Positions 1-9,160 are shown, counted from the first letter of the stretch. The stretch: 57,491 nt of DNA from Planctomycetota bacterium (GCA_003576905.1 QEVG01000033.1:1-57491), one strand, 5' to 3'. Numbers and translations are program-made. The notes: generated by a model from the letters alone, not told the origin.

Positions 1-102
1 CGCGACGTCGGGAATGTGCTGGCCGGTGCGCGAGCACGCGGGGTGCATCGCCATCGCGAAGAAGCTCAGGACGAACAGGTGAGATTTTCTTGAGGACGTC
101 AT
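1..102 (-). CDS. Lipoprotein, N-terminal fragment (runs off the left edge)
   Basis: Only the first 34 codons are inside the window. An ATG at 102 follows a GGAGAG ribosome binding site about six bases upstream. The peptide starts MTSSRKSHLFVLSFFAMA and reaches a candidate lipidated cysteine at residue 23 (context MHPAC), so a Sec lipoprotein signal is likely. The gene starts 28 bases after the stop of the TPR-SPOR lipoprotein on the same strand, so the two are probably one operon. The mature part is missing and no function can be given. Confidence 0.6.
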   Translation of the reverse strand, partial: MTSSRKSHLFVLSFFAMAMHPACSRTGQHIPDVA

Positions 103-130
103 TCCTGACTCTCCAAAGTTCGCGGGGTCG

Positions 131-967
131 TTACGGCGCGATGACCGCTCCCGACACGACTTTCTTGACCGATGGAAGCGCCGAACGGGCGGCGCTGTAC
201 GTGCGAAACTGTCCGACAAGGACCGTTTGAAGCGTTTTGCCGGAGCGCGACCGCGGTTCGATCCGCGGCGAGAGTCCGGAGTGACGGAGGGCGCTTATCT
301 GGGACTCGGCGCTCGAGCGATCGTGAAACGCGCCGCATTGGATGGCGAAGTGATCGCCCGGCCATTCGAGCATCCGCCGGGCTCTCTCGGCCAGATCGCC
401 GGCCGGGTATTGCTGGACAAGGGTCGAAAACTCGCGGCGGGCTTCGCTCCACCGGCCCTCGTGTTGCAGGCAGACGCCGTAGCGGTAGCGAATCAGATCG
501 GCCGGGGGGCGTTCGGGCATGCGCGTGAGCGCGGCCTCCAGGTGCGGAATCGCAGCGGCAGTCGCGCCGGTTTCGAATTGAAGCGTTCCGGCCATGGCGT
601 GGGCCTTCGACGTCAGCTCGCGATCCTGGGAAAGCTCAATGCATCGCTGGGCGTCGCGCAGGGCGGCGGACTTGTTCGAGGTCTCTGCGTTGATTTTCGC
701 GCGCAGGTAATAGGCCTCGGCCGCCCCGGTGTAGTCGCCGAATGTGTTGAGGACATTGTCGAGCCTGGCCCGGGCGGCCGGCAGTTTGCGATCGAGATAG
801 TCTTCCTGTGCCTGGCTCACTTCCTGCTTCGCGTGAAGCGGAAGCTCGGTGCAGCCGGCGACAAATGGCAGGACGAGGACGGCGTGAAACCGCGGGCTGC
901 TGCGGCGGCGCGGCGCCCAGCGTTCGCTGCTTCGGGTCGATTGGTGAAGGGGTCGTCCGCGTCTCAT
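131..967 (-). CDS. TPR lipoprotein with a C-terminal SPOR domain
   Basis: The protein has 278 residues. An arginine-rich N-terminus leads to a short hydrophobic stretch and a lipobox ending at Cys39 (FVAGC). Residues about 45-205 are alpha-helical with TPR-like spacing (the YYLRAKINAE and HLEAALTRMPE segments), resembling outer-membrane tetratricopeptide lipoproteins. The last 75 residues, from FAIQCGAF onward, fit a SPOR domain, a fold that binds denuded septal peptidoglycan. The start is preceded by GGAAG at five bases. It is divergent from lptD and upstream of the truncated lipoprotein. A role at the cell wall or division site is inferred from the SPOR domain; the partner is unknown. Confidence 0.8.
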   Translation of the reverse strand: MRRGRPLHQSTRSSERWAPRRRSSPRFHAVLVLPFVAGCTELPLHAKQEVSQAQEDYLDRKLPAARARLDNVLNTFGDYTGAAEAYYLRAKINAETSNKSAALRDAQRCIELSQDRELTSKAHAMAGTLQFETGATAAAIPHLEAALTRMPERPPADLIRYRYGVCLQHEGRWSEARREFSTLVQQYPAGDLAERARRMLEWPGDHFAIQCGAFHDRSSAESQISALRHSGLSPRIEPRSRSGKTLQTVLVGQFRTYSAARSALPSVKKVVSGAVIAP

Positions 968-1498
968 CGTGCTTCCGTGCCTTGGCGGTGCAATCGCCCG
1001 ATCCGTCGGCGACGCCGCTCCGCGGCCGCGATCGGCCCAGAGTTTCAGGACTGCATGCCCGTCGCGCGGCGCGCAAATCCGGGAATGCTGATGCCCATAT
1101 CGGAGCGGTTATTGGGCGGGTTAACTCAAAAGGGACTGTAAAACCGCCATTCGGCCGGTCGGGAATGGCGCATTTATTTCGCCGCGTGGGGGCAGTGGCG
1201 GGAGGGCGGATGTTATCGCGCCCTGTGCGGCGGCATCATGCGTTCGCATTGTGACCAAGTATCCACCGGCGGGTTTCTGTTACGCAGCAGGTGATTCGCT
1301 TCCTTTCGCCGCCGTCGGGCCGACGCGGTCGCCGGTGCGAACCGACGCCAAGCCCTTGAATGGGCCATGCTTGGATTGACAGGCCTCTGCCACGACCTAT
1401 AATCGCGCCCACATTGGGGCCCGTGTGCCACCCAACGGTCCACGACCGGCGGCGCAGCAACCGCAGGGGGGCACGACAAGGCCGAATCGCCCGCAATC
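968..1498. other. Divergent intergenic region upstream of lptD
   Basis: This stretch of about 530 bases separates the TPR-SPOR lipoprotein (minus) from lptD (plus). It holds the strong lptD promoter at 1376-1403. I see no convincing gene in the rest. Confidence 0.6.
1376..1403 (+). promoter_or_regulatory. Consensus sigma-70 promoter for lptD
   Basis: TTGACA at 1376-1381 and TATAAT at 1398-1403 are separated by 16 bases. Both hexamers match the consensus perfectly. Transcription would begin near 1410 and give a leader of about 100 bases before the preferred lptD start. Confidence 0.8.
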
Positions 1499-1516
1499 AT
1501 GGATTGGAGCAGGCGG

Positions 1517-4500
1517 ATGCAACGGATTGTGCAGGCCCTGGCGATCCTGGCGTTTTTCCTCGCCGCGTCCCCCCGCGCGACGGCCCAGACTCAGTCGCCG
1601 TTTCTCGTCGATCAGGAAGAGATTCAGCCGATTCTGCCGCCGGGCATCAGTGATTTCGATCTCGAACTGTACGGCAAGCTTGCCAACACGTGGCAGGCCG
1701 AGGATGGCTGGAACGCGGTACAAATTCAGGGCGACTTTTCGGGCCGCATGGGTCAGTACAAGCTGGCCAGCCGCGATGCCGTGCTGTGGTTTCGGACGCA
1801 GCAATGGCAGGATCGGGCCTTTGTCGAGGCACAGATCTTTCTCTGGCAGGACGCCGAGATCATCCAGCCCGCCGGCACGGTGGTTTCCGGACCGGCGCTG
1901 CTGGTGACGCTGCGCACCTTCGGCAAGCTCTCGTTGAACGCCGACGCGCATTCGGCGCAGTCGGACTCCGACGGAGAACTCTACAAGGAAGCGTCGCGGG
2001 CGCGGCGACTGCTTTCGGTGGCTCCGGCGCCGGAGGCGACGGAGGCCGAGCGGCCGGTCGCGGTCGCGCCCGACCAGGAACAGTTGATGCGCCTGGCCGT
2101 CCAAAAGCCGCCGAAGCTGGTCCAGTTTTCGGTGAGTCCCGAAAACGGCGAGCTTCAATACGAGACGATCAAGATGGATGGCGAGGATCAGACCGTCGTC
2201 ATCGCCATGAACGACGTGCTGGTGTCGCAGGGATCTCCCTCGGCGAGCGGCGAGTACCTCGAACTGCGGGCCGACGCGGCGGTGATCTTTCTGAACCGCG
2301 ACCAGGTTTCGGACGCGCTGCCGGGACTTCTGGGCGACGAGGCCGAAAAGCCGGAGCGCGGCGTAAAGCCGCAGGAGAGCGCGCCGGAGGGCGGCGCTCC
2401 ACGGATCGTTGAGAAGGAGGGCCAGACGCCGCTGGATGATGCCAAGAAGGCGGCACAATGGGCCTCGGCGGTTTACCTTGAAGGGGACGTCGTCCTGACC
2501 CGCGGCCAGCGGATGATCCGGGCCTCGCGGCTGTATTACGACCTGAGCCAGGACAAGGCGCTGATTCTCGACGTTGTGATGCGGGCGACCGAGCCTTCGC
2601 GTGGGCTGCCGATCTACGTTCGCGCGGCCGAGGCGCGGCAGCTTTCGGCGACCGAGTATGAGGCGACCCAGGCGCAGATCACGACGAGCGAATTCCACAC
2701 ACCGCATGTCGCGATCGGGGCCGACCGCGTGCTGCTCGAAGACAAGACGCCGCGAAACGAGGCGGGCGACATCATCGGCGTCGAGGCGGGCAGCTACAAA
2801 GCCTACGCCACGACGCTGAACGTCGAGGGGCTTCCGATCGCCTATTGGCCTTTTTCCAGCGGCGATTTTTCGCGCGACCGCATGGCGTTTCGCAACGCGA
2901 AATTCGGGTACAGCAATGACTTCGGGGCGACGGTCGAGACCCGGTGGCACCTGTTCAACCTGCTGGGGCTCCAGCAGCCGCCGGGCTACGACGCGACGCT
3001 GAAGACGGACTACTTTTCCGATCGCGGTCCGGCGGCCGGCATCGACATGGATTACGAGCAGGAGGACTATTACGGGCTGGTTCGCAGCTACTACGTGAAC
3101 GATCACGGCAAGGACGATTTCGGGGGCGAGCGGAATTCGATTACGCCGGACCATGAAAACCGGGGTCGTTTCACGATTCGCCACCGGCAGTTTCTGCCGA
3201 AGGACTGGGAGTTGACACTGGAGGCATCGTACCTCAGCGACGACAACTACCTTGAATCCTGGGAACGCGGCGAGTTTGAGAATGGAAAGGACCAGGAGAC
3301 GCTCGCGTACCTCGTGAAGCGGCAGGACAACTGGCAGATTTCGTCTCTCGTGAACTGGCGCATCAACGAGTTTCTCACGCAGACGGAACACCTTCCGGAT
3401 AACGTTCTGAGCCTCATCGGCGAACCGCTGGGCGAGTACGCCACGCTGTACAGCGAGTCGCGGGCGGGGGTCGTTCGCTATCGCCCCGACGACCGCCGCT
3501 ATTTCAACGGGCAGGACCGCCGCGACAACACGGGGGAAACGGGCTCGGTGCTCCGCGCCGATTCGCGCGAGGAGCTTCAGTTCCCTCTGCCCGACCTCGG
3601 CCCGGTCAAGATCACGCCGTACGTAATGGGACGGGCCAGCGCGTATGACGACGGTCCGAGCGGGTGGGGCGAGGACAACACGAGCGGCGGTTTCGGGCGT
3701 GTTTTCGGGGCCTACGGGCTTCGTGGCAACATGGTGCTGTCAAAGGTGGACGACTCGATCGAGTCGGAGATGCTCGATCTGCACCGGCTGCGGCACATCA
3801 TCAAGCCGGACTTCGGAGTCTGGAACGCCCACTCGAATCGGAATCCGAACGAGATGACGCCGTTCGACCCCGGCGTGGAAGACATCGATGACTTCGGTGG
3901 CGGGACGGTCGGGCTGCGGCAGAAGTTCCAGACGCAGCGCGGCGGGGCCGGGAACTGGCGGACGGTGGACTGGATCGTCTTCGACGTCGAGGCGGGGTTC
4001 TTCAACAACAAGGAGGAGAGCGAGGACGTCGTCAACCAGGTGTACGGCCAGTGGCCCTGGGGCGGTCAGCGCACGATCAACGCGTTTACGCCGCCGGTGC
4101 AGTCGAACCGGAGCCACGGCGATTACATCGCAAGCCGGCCGGAGGAGAGCATTTCGTCCAACTTCCTCGCGACGCTCTTCCAGTACCGGATCAGCGACAG
4201 CACGATGATCATCCACGACGGCGTGTACGACTGGAACCGCGGCAACGTGGGCACGAGCAATGTGACGCTGGCGGTGGAGCGGCTCCCGCGGTTGTCGTAT
4301 TTTGTCGGATGGCGCTACATCCACGATACGAACAACAACCTGCTGGCGCTCGGCGGCAATTACAAGCTCAGCGAAAAGCACACGGTGGGGCTGCGCGAGC
4401 TTTATGACATCGAAGAGGGCCGGAACTACTCGACGGAGCTCATCTACGTCCGCAAGTGGCCGCGGTGGCACACGGCGATCGCGGTGGACTGGGACAAGGC

Positions 4501-4615
4501 CATTGACGACTACGGCATCAACTTCAGCGTGTGGCCCGAGGGCGCTCCGCAGCTCGGCGTCGGCTCGAAGCGGTACACCGGACTGGCGGACTCGGTCGGA
4601 TTGCAGCTTCGCTGA
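1517..4615 (+). CDS. lptD: LptD-type outer-membrane LPS assembly protein
   Basis: The protein has 1032 residues from the ATG at 1517. That start is preferred over the in-frame ATG at 1499 because GGAG at 1506-1509 lies seven bases before it and it opens directly onto a Sec signal peptide of about 24 residues ending ATAQ. The N-terminal third resembles the OstA/LptA jelly roll that receives lipopolysaccharide from the periplasmic bridge. The C-terminal part, from about residue 430, has the alternating polar/aromatic pattern of a beta-barrel (repeated Y-W-R segments, acidic loops). In this family the barrel, with LptE, inserts LPS into the outer leaflet. At over 1000 residues it is longer than the E. 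coli protein. No LptE is seen nearby. It supports a true outer membrane in this organism. Confidence 0.82.
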   Translation: MQRIVQALAILAFFLAASPRATAQTQSPFLVDQEEIQPILPPGISDFDLELYGKLANTWQAEDGWNAVQIQGDFSGRMGQYKLASRDAVLWFRTQQWQDRAFVEAQIFLWQDAEIIQPAGTVVSGPALLVTLRTFGKLSLNADAHSAQSDSDGELYKEASRARRLLSVAPAPEATEAERPVAVAPDQEQLMRLAVQKPPKLVQFSVSPENGELQYETIKMDGEDQTVVIAMNDVLVSQGSPSASGEYLELRADAAVIFLNRDQVSDALPGLLGDEAEKPERGVKPQESAPEGGAPRIVEKEGQTPLDDAKKAAQWASAVYLEGDVVLTRGQRMIRASRLYYDLSQDKALILDVVMRATEPSRGLPIYVRAAEARQLSATEYEATQAQITTSEFHTPHVAIGADRVLLEDKTPRNEAGDIIGVEAGSYKAYATTLNVEGLPIAYWPFSSGDFSRDRMAFRNAKFGYSNDFGATVETRWHLFNLLGLQQPPGYDATLKTDYFSDRGPAAGIDMDYEQEDYYGLVRSYYVNDHGKDDFGGERNSITPDHENRGRFTIRHRQFLPKDWELTLEASYLSDDNYLESWERGEFENGKDQETLAYLVKRQDNWQISSLVNWRINEFLTQTEHLPDNVLSLIGEPLGEYATLYSESRAGVVRYRPDDRRYFNGQDRRDNTGETGSVLRADSREELQFPLPDLGPVKITPYVMGRASAYDDGPSGWGEDNTSGGFGRVFGAYGLRGNMVLSKVDDSIESEMLDLHRLRHIIKPDFGVWNAHSNRNPNEMTPFDPGVEDIDDFGGGTVGLRQKFQTQRGGAGNWRTVDWIVFDVEAGFFNNKEESEDVVNQVYGQWPWGGQRTINAFTPPVQSNRSHGDYIASRPEESISSNFLATLFQYRISDSTMIIHDGVYDWNRGNVGTSNVTLAVERLPRLSYFVGWRYIHDTNNNLLALGGNYKLSEKHTVGLRELYDIEEGRNYSTELIYVRKWPRWHTAIAVDWDKAIDDYGINFSVWPEGAPQLGVGSKRYTGLADSVGLQLR

Positions 4616-4645
4616 TTCAATCGCGAACGGGATTCCTTTCGGGGC

Positions 4646-5392
4646 TTACTTCGCCTTGCCTTGCGCCGCGACCGCGCCCATCTTGCGCGCGATCTCGGCG
4701 GGGTCGCCGAGGTAATCGCGGCGGATCGTCCGGAGCGATCCGTCGAGTTCATAGACAAGTGGAACGCCGGTCGGAATGTTGAGCTCGACGATGTCCGTGT
4801 CCGACACGCCGTCGAGAAACTTGACCAGCGCCCGCAGGCTGTTGCCGTGGGCGGCGATGAGCACTTGTGTCCCCGCGCGGATAACCGGCACAATGGCATC
4901 GTGCCAGTAGGGCATGAAGCGCTCGACGGTGCATTTGAGACTCTCTGTGCGCGGGAGGATGCGCGGATCGATCCCGGCATAGCGCGGGTCGCGGCCGGGG
5001 AATCGTTCGTCGGTGTCGGCGAGCGGCGGGGGCGGGATGTCATAGCTGCGGCGCCAGATCTTGACCTGTTCCTCCCCATGCTTCGCGGCGGTTTCGGCCT
5101 TGTTCAGGCCCTGGAGCGCGCCATAGTGTCGCTCGTTGAGCCGCCAGTGGCGGTGGACCGGAATCCACATGCGGTCCATCTCATCGAGGGCGAGCCACAG
5201 CGTGCGAATCGCCCGCTTCAGGACCGAAGTGAAGGCGACCTCGGGAGCCAGGCCGGCGGACCTGATGATGCGGCCCGACTCGCGGGCTTCGGCGACGCCC
5301 TTTTCCGAAAGATCGACATCGGTCCAGCCGGTGAAGCGGTTTTCGCGGTTCCACGCGCTTTCGCCGTGCCGCAGCAGAATGACTTTGTACAT
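4646..5392 (-). CDS. gpmA: 2,3-bisphosphoglycerate-dependent phosphoglycerate mutase
   Basis: The 248-residue protein has the family's usual length (E. coli GpmA has 250). It interconverts 3- and 2-phosphoglycerate in glycolysis and gluconeogenesis through a phosphohistidine intermediate. The signature [10 protein letters not shown] places the phosphorylated histidine at residue 9. Glu87 lies in [11 protein letters not shown], and the second catalytic histidine is His182 in AAHGNSLR. The start follows a GAGGAG site. The gene is convergent with lptD, whose stop is 31 bases away. It is a stand-alone housekeeping gene with all expected residues present. Confidence 0.95.
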   Translation of the reverse strand: MYKVILLRHGESAWNRENRFTGWTDVDLSEKGVAEARESGRIIRSAGLAPEVAFTSVLKRAIRTLWLALDEMDRMWIPVHRHWRLNERHYGALQGLNKAETAAKHGEEQVKIWRRSYDIPPPPLADTDERFPGRDPRYAGIDPRILPRTESLKCTVERFMPYWHDAIVPVIRAGTQVLIAAHGNSLRALVKFLDGVSDTDIVELNIPTGVPLVYELDGSLRTIRRDYLGDPAEIARKMGAVAAQGKAK

Positions 5393-5477
5393 CGGAGCGG
5401 TCTCCTCGAGTTTGCCAATCGGGGATGATATCAGGAGTCAAACCTCGCGCGAAATCACCCATCTTTGGGGCGAATTG

Positions 5478-5513
5478 AAAAGAAGCGGCACGGCCCGCGA
5501 GTGGACCGTGCCG
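5478..5513 (-). terminator. Rho-independent terminator for the small lipoprotein gene
   Basis: An eight-base stem (CGGCACGG at 5486-5493 with CCGTGCCG at 5506-5513) is followed on the minus strand by a T-rich tract at 5485-5478. It lies about 75 bases after the stop of the gene at 5589-5894. Confidence 0.6.
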
Positions 5514-5588
5514 TGCCTTTCCTTCGAGCAATGCTCCCGAGTTGCGGCCAGCAGGAGCAATTCCCGATCGTTCAGAAATGTGGCTCGT

Positions 5589-5894
5589 TTACCAGTTACT
5601 TGCGAAGTAGTTGTCGAGCGACTCGCCGATGTCTGAGCCGGTGCTGAGGCCGAACGAGTCGGTGATGTTTCCGTTCGAGTAGTCCTCCCAGCCACCGATG
5701 AAGTTGCCGCCACCGGAACCGTACGAAGTGTTGAACCCGCCGTACTGGAACGCATCCGACATCAGGCTGTCGATTCCGAACATGCCCGATCCGCCGTCCA
5801 GATCGCAGCCGGTACCGGCCACCAGGGTCAACGCCGCCATGCACACGATCGTTCGGGCCACTACCGTTTTTGCGTTTGCCTTGAGAGATTTCAT
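5589..5894 (-). CDS. Small Gly/Ser-rich lipoprotein of unknown function
   Basis: The protein has 101 residues. A lysine-rich N-terminus (MKSLKANAKT) and a hydrophobic core lead to Cys30 (VAGTGC), a plausible if loose lipobox. The mature part of about 70 residues is rich in Gly, Ser, Asn, Tyr and Asp and has no recognisable domain. GGGAG lies eight bases before the ATG. A terminator follows the gene, so it is probably a single-gene unit. The real start, signal and terminator support a true gene. I do not recognise the family. Confidence 0.65.
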   Translation of the reverse strand: MKSLKANAKTVVARTIVCMAALTLVAGTGCDLDGGSGMFGIDSLMSDAFQYGGFNTSYGSGGGNFIGGWEDYSNGNITDSFGLSTGSDIGESLDNYFASNW

Positions 5895-6123
5895 GATCTG
5901 ACTCCCGTCTTGTTCTGTTTGTTCTGATCTTCGCGGCCGTCACGCGACGTCCGACACCGGGGGTACCCGGTCCTCCGGTTCTTCTTCCTAAAAAAATGAG
6001 AATCGCCGCTGTTGATCGGGAAGGGGCCTTCCGGCTGGAAAGAGGGTGCATCGCCGGAGGGGTGAAATCTTCCGGGGCGCGAAGCTAATATCATCCCGTG
6101 GGAGGGTAAGTAGGAGTACGCGA

Positions 6124-6453
6124 ATGAGCCTGGTTTACTGCCCGGCATGCCGGCATCAGGTGTCACGAAAGGCGGCGGCTTGCCCGTCGTGCGGGGAGCC
6201 CATAGCGTCTCGGTTTGGCCCCACGGCGAGTGCGGCGGTCGGCGGTCGGCCGGTCCTCTGGAGCCCGGGCATCGCGGCGGTGCTGAGCTTTTTCATTCCG
6301 GGGCTGGGGCAGCTTTATAAGCGGCAGATTCTCCGGGCGATCCTGTGGTTCGCTTCCGTATCGGCCGGATACTTCTTCTTTCTGCTGCCGGGGATCGTGT
6401 TGCACCTGTTCTGCGTGATCGGCGCGACAATGGGCGACCCGACGGAGTATTGA
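6124..6453 (+). CDS. Zinc-ribbon membrane protein (TM2-like)
   Basis: The 109-residue protein starts at the ATG at 6124, which follows AGGAG at a good distance; the in-frame ATG at 6046 has no such site. The N-terminus has a double CxxC zinc ribbon (CPACRHQ and CPSCGEP). A hydrophobic part follows with the segment SFFIPGLGQLYKRQ, close to the PG-GQ-Y pattern of small TM2-type membrane proteins, and one more membrane segment before a short tail. Such proteins are common and poorly characterised. No operon partner is evident: the next gene is convergent. Confidence 0.75.
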   Translation: MSLVYCPACRHQVSRKAAACPSCGEPIASRFGPTASAAVGGRPVLWSPGIAAVLSFFIPGLGQLYKRQILRAILWFASVSAGYFFFLLPGIVLHLFCVIGATMGDPTEY

Positions 6454-6558
6454 GGGGTGTGCTTCGGCGTGACGAGCCTGCACTGTGCAGACAGCTGTCG
6501 TCTTGCCGGACGGATCGTCAGCGGATGTCGCGCGGCGCGGCGCGCCGCCTGCGGTGGG

Positions 6559-6825
6559 TCAGGATGAACGGCCCATCCAGTCCTTGAGATGGCGGGCGAG
6601 TTGTTCGGCGCTGCGGCCGGCGAGGATATGATCTGCCGTGGACTGGGGAATCTTCAGGTTCTTCATGGCCGTTGCCACGCGCTTCCAGAGTTGATCCTTC
6701 TTCTTGTCGGTGTCGGCCAAGTACAACTCCGCGACGAGCTCAGACAGCTTGTTGAGCATGATCGTGTCGCGGTGCGTGTAGTACCGGTCGATGATTTTCC
6801 GCTGGTGTGCGCTGTACTCGGGCAT
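6559..6825 (-). CDS. Hypothetical 88-residue helical protein
   Basis: A soluble, charged, mostly alpha-helical protein with no signal peptide and no domain I recognise. Features include the N-terminal YSAHQRKIIDRYYTH stretch, a lysine-rich middle (DTDKKKDQLWKRV) and the C-terminal HILAGRSAEQLARHLKDW helix. AGGAGAG lies ten bases before the ATG. The yacL-like gene upstream on the same strand ends 64 bases away, so co-transcription is likely. Its intact start signal and typical codon use support a real gene. Confidence 0.65.
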   Translation of the reverse strand: MPEYSAHQRKIIDRYYTHRDTIMLNKLSELVAELYLADTDKKKDQLWKRVATAMKNLKIPQSTADHILAGRSAEQLARHLKDWMGRSS

Positions 6826-6889
6826 TCGAAACGAGCTCTCCTGTGATGACGCAGGCGTAAGGTCGTGACCGGCGGGTGTCGTGCGCGTA

Positions 6890-7978
6890 TCACGTACGGT
6901 CGCTCTGGGCCGGGGCGGCGGTTCGCCTGCGCTGCGTGCCTGCGCCTTCGACGCGGCCGAAGATCATGCGCCCGGCGGATGTTTGCAGCACGCTGGTAAC
7001 GGCTATGTCCACCGAATCTCCGATGAAGCCGCGGCCCTGATCGACGACGACCATTGTTCCGTCGTCGAGGTAGCCCACGCCCTGTCCGGCTTCCTCGCCG
7101 GGCTTGATGATCTTCACTTGGAGCGCCTCGCCGGGCAGAACCACGGGCTTGAGGGCGTTGGCGAGATCGTTGATGTTGATGATCTGGACACCGCGGACCT
7201 TGGCGACCTTGTTCAGGTTGTAATCGGTGGTGGCGACGCGGCCGTGGACGCGCTCGGCGAGGAGGAGGAGCTTCAGGTCGACCGATTCACCCTGCTCTCC
7301 GGGCAGCCTCTCATCGAGCACCTGGACATCGACGTTGGCGTTGGATTGCAGACGGTTCAGGACGTCGAGCCCGCGGCGGCCGCGCGTGCGCTTGAGCTTA
7401 TCCGCCGAGTCAGCGACTGCCTGAAGTTCGAGCAGGACGAACTTGGGGACGATCAGCTTCTGGTCAATGACGCCGGTTTCGCAGATGTCGGCGATGCGGC
7501 CGTCGATGATGACGCTGGTGTCGAGGATGATCGGCCGCTGTCCGCGGAGCTGCTTGGCGAACTCGACGTAGGGAATGACGAATCGAATGTCGTCCTTGGT
7601 CTGGAGGATGAAGCTCACGCAGAAATAACAGCAGATGATGCCGACCAGAACCTTGGTGATGCCGATGGCCGGGTGCTCCTTTCCGTCGATTGCGTAGAGG
7701 TTTGGCGCGAAGGAGGAGAAGATGAGCTGGATGACAAGGTTGACGCCGTAGGCGATGAGCAGGCCGACGGCCAGGCCGAAGAAAACGCCCGAGAGGGCCT
7801 GGAGACTCTTGCGGGGGATGATCAGGTCAACGGCGATGACGACGGCGGAAAGGACGACCGCGCCGATTATAAATACGACCCGATACTCACTGAGAAACTC
7901 GCCCTTCTCGGCATAGCTCATTCCGATCGCCATCAGGGCGACCACCAGAAATGCGCGAAGACAATACTGGAGCAGCAT
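6890..7978 (-). CDS. YacL-like membrane PIN-TRAM domain protein
   Basis: The 362-residue protein has three parts. Residues 1 to about 145 hold four or five transmembrane helices. Residues about 155-270 form a PIN-like nuclease domain beginning IILDTSVIIDGRIADI, with later acidic residues in the TTDYNLNKVA segment. Residues about 280-345 form a TRAM RNA-binding domain. This is the layout of Bacillus YacL and of many integral membrane PIN-TRAM proteins, thought to act on RNA at the membrane, though substrates are unproven. There is no Shine-Dalgarno next to the ATG; GGAG lies 25 bases upstream, beyond a small hairpin at 7988-8003. Confidence 0.85.
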   Translation of the reverse strand: MLLQYCLRAFLVVALMAIGMSYAEKGEFLSEYRVVFIIGAVVLSAVVIAVDLIIPRKSLQALSGVFFGLAVGLLIAYGVNLVIQLIFSSFAPNLYAIDGKEHPAIGITKVLVGIICCYFCVSFILQTKDDIRFVIPYVEFAKQLRGQRPIILDTSVIIDGRIADICETGVIDQKLIVPKFVLLELQAVADSADKLKRTRGRRGLDVLNRLQSNANVDVQVLDERLPGEQGESVDLKLLLLAERVHGRVATTDYNLNKVAKVRGVQIININDLANALKPVVLPGEALQVKIIKPGEEAGQGVGYLDDGTMVVVDQGRGFIGDSVDIAVTSVLQTSAGRMIFGRVEGAGTQRRRTAAPAQSDRT

Positions 7979-7987
7979 GAATTGAAT

Positions 7988-8003
7988 CGTTCGGTAACGA
8001 ACG
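7988..8003 (-). promoter_or_regulatory. Hairpin between Shine-Dalgarno and start of the YacL-like gene
   Basis: CGTTCG and CGAACG form a six-base stem with a four-base loop. On the minus-strand mRNA it falls between GGAG (8007-8004) and the ATG at 7978. If folded, it would bring the GGAG to within about nine bases of the start codon. The effect on translation is inference. Confidence 0.4.
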
Positions 8004-8206
8004 CTCCGCCGGCGGCGGGTACGTCAGGATGATCAATGCGGCCGGGCAACCGCGGAATGGAAAAAAACAATGGCCCGGACGGCGATCCTCGCGGCCGGAT
8101 ACGGCGTCATTATATCCCCCGTCCGCGCAGCTGGCGAACGTTTATTGCACTCGGCGGATCCGCGCGGTCCCAAAGCGCGGCGTTGCCCGCGCGCCGGAAC
8201 AGGGGG

Positions 8207-8830
8207 CTATTGCGGAATAAAGGTATAGTCGATTCGAAAGCCGCCGGGGGCCGCGGCGTCCTGCTCGAAGGCGAAGATAAGCAAGCCGGTGCCGGTAAGC
8301 TGCTGGATGTCCGTCCGAGCGCAGCTGAAATCGACGCCGGCGAGGCGGACCATTCCTTCCGCGGTGCCTTCCGTCGGTTCGGCTTCCAGGGGGTCTCCGA
8401 GCGGCGCGCCCGAGAAATTGACGCCAACCACAAGGGCGTTGGGGTCTGTGACGTTGATGTTGGGGCTGCCGGTGTTGTCGTTGATAAGGCGGATCAGCTC
8501 TGCGCCGCCGACGGAGAATGTCTTGCGGCATGGCTGGTTGATCTGGGCACTGGAGGTAAGCCCCTCGAGGCGAAGCTGACCGAAGTTGGTCGGGAGCGTC
8601 TCGTTGTCCAACTGGTCATAGGCGCCGAAGGTGAAGATCGCGCGGAAGGGGGTGTTGTTAATGAACCCGACGACAATGTTGCGCGGCGCCTGCGTACCGG
8701 TGGGGGGGACGAGCGCGCTGGTCGGGCTGGTCAGGTTGAGGAGCGCGTTTGTCGTGCAGGCGGCGGAGACCACCGCGCAGGCGACGGTCAGGGCGATCCA
8801 GCGTCGAGTTTTCATAGTGGCGCGGCGCAT
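8207..8830 (-). CDS. Secreted lipoprotein of unknown function
   Basis: The protein has 207 residues from the ATG at 8830, which has GGGAGAG ten bases upstream; a second in-frame ATG at 8815 is possible but has no such site. The signal peptide ends in a lipobox-like VVSAAC. The mature part has no recognised domain. It is rich in beta-forming residues and has two spaced cysteines (QPCRKTF and DFSCART) that could form a disulphide. It may be extracytoplasmic and beta-sandwich-like, but that is a guess. It is on the same strand as the DsbA-like gene upstream, with a gap of 330 bases. Confidence 0.65.
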   Translation of the reverse strand: MRRATMKTRRWIALTVACAVVSAACTTNALLNLTSPTSALVPPTGTQAPRNIVVGFINNTPFRAIFTFGAYDQLDNETLPTNFGQLRLEGLTSSAQINQPCRKTFSVGGAELIRLINDNTGSPNINVTDPNALVVGVNFSGAPLGDPLEAEPTEGTAEGMVRLAGVDFSCARTDIQQLTGTGLLIFAFEQDAAAPGGFRIDYTFIPQ

Positions 8831-9160
8831 GTGAAGAATTCTCTCCCGGCGGGCGATTTCGGATCCGACGGCACTCGGCGGTGCGCGAGCCGCGCACCCG
8901 CGGCAGGTCGCCACGGCATGCCGAAACCATCGAAGCCCACGATTAGATCGGCAGGGAACCGCGGCGAGCACAATCGGCCCTTGCCGGGTTGGTCCGCGGT
9001 CGGCAATTTCTGCGGGGGGTTGTTACCGTCGGGGCGGAGAGCCGCGCTAGCCGCTTCCGTGCGGCTTCGTGAAGACGAAGCCCGGGCGGTTCCGGTATGC
9101 ATGCGCCGGGTTACCCAGTGATGCGAGGATGCCTGACGAAACGCGCAGGGCGCGCCGTGA
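8831..9160. other. Intergenic region between two envelope genes
   Basis: 330 bases between the DsbA-like gene and the lipoprotein gene, both on the minus strand. Open frames here look like high-GC artefacts. I see no hairpin with a T-tract and no strong promoter. Confidence 0.4.

Noticed and set aside
1397-3391. Minus-strand open frame of 664 codons
   Set aside because: It is antisense to lptD, is made of Arg/Leu/Val-rich text without a domain, and arises from GC bias at third positions.
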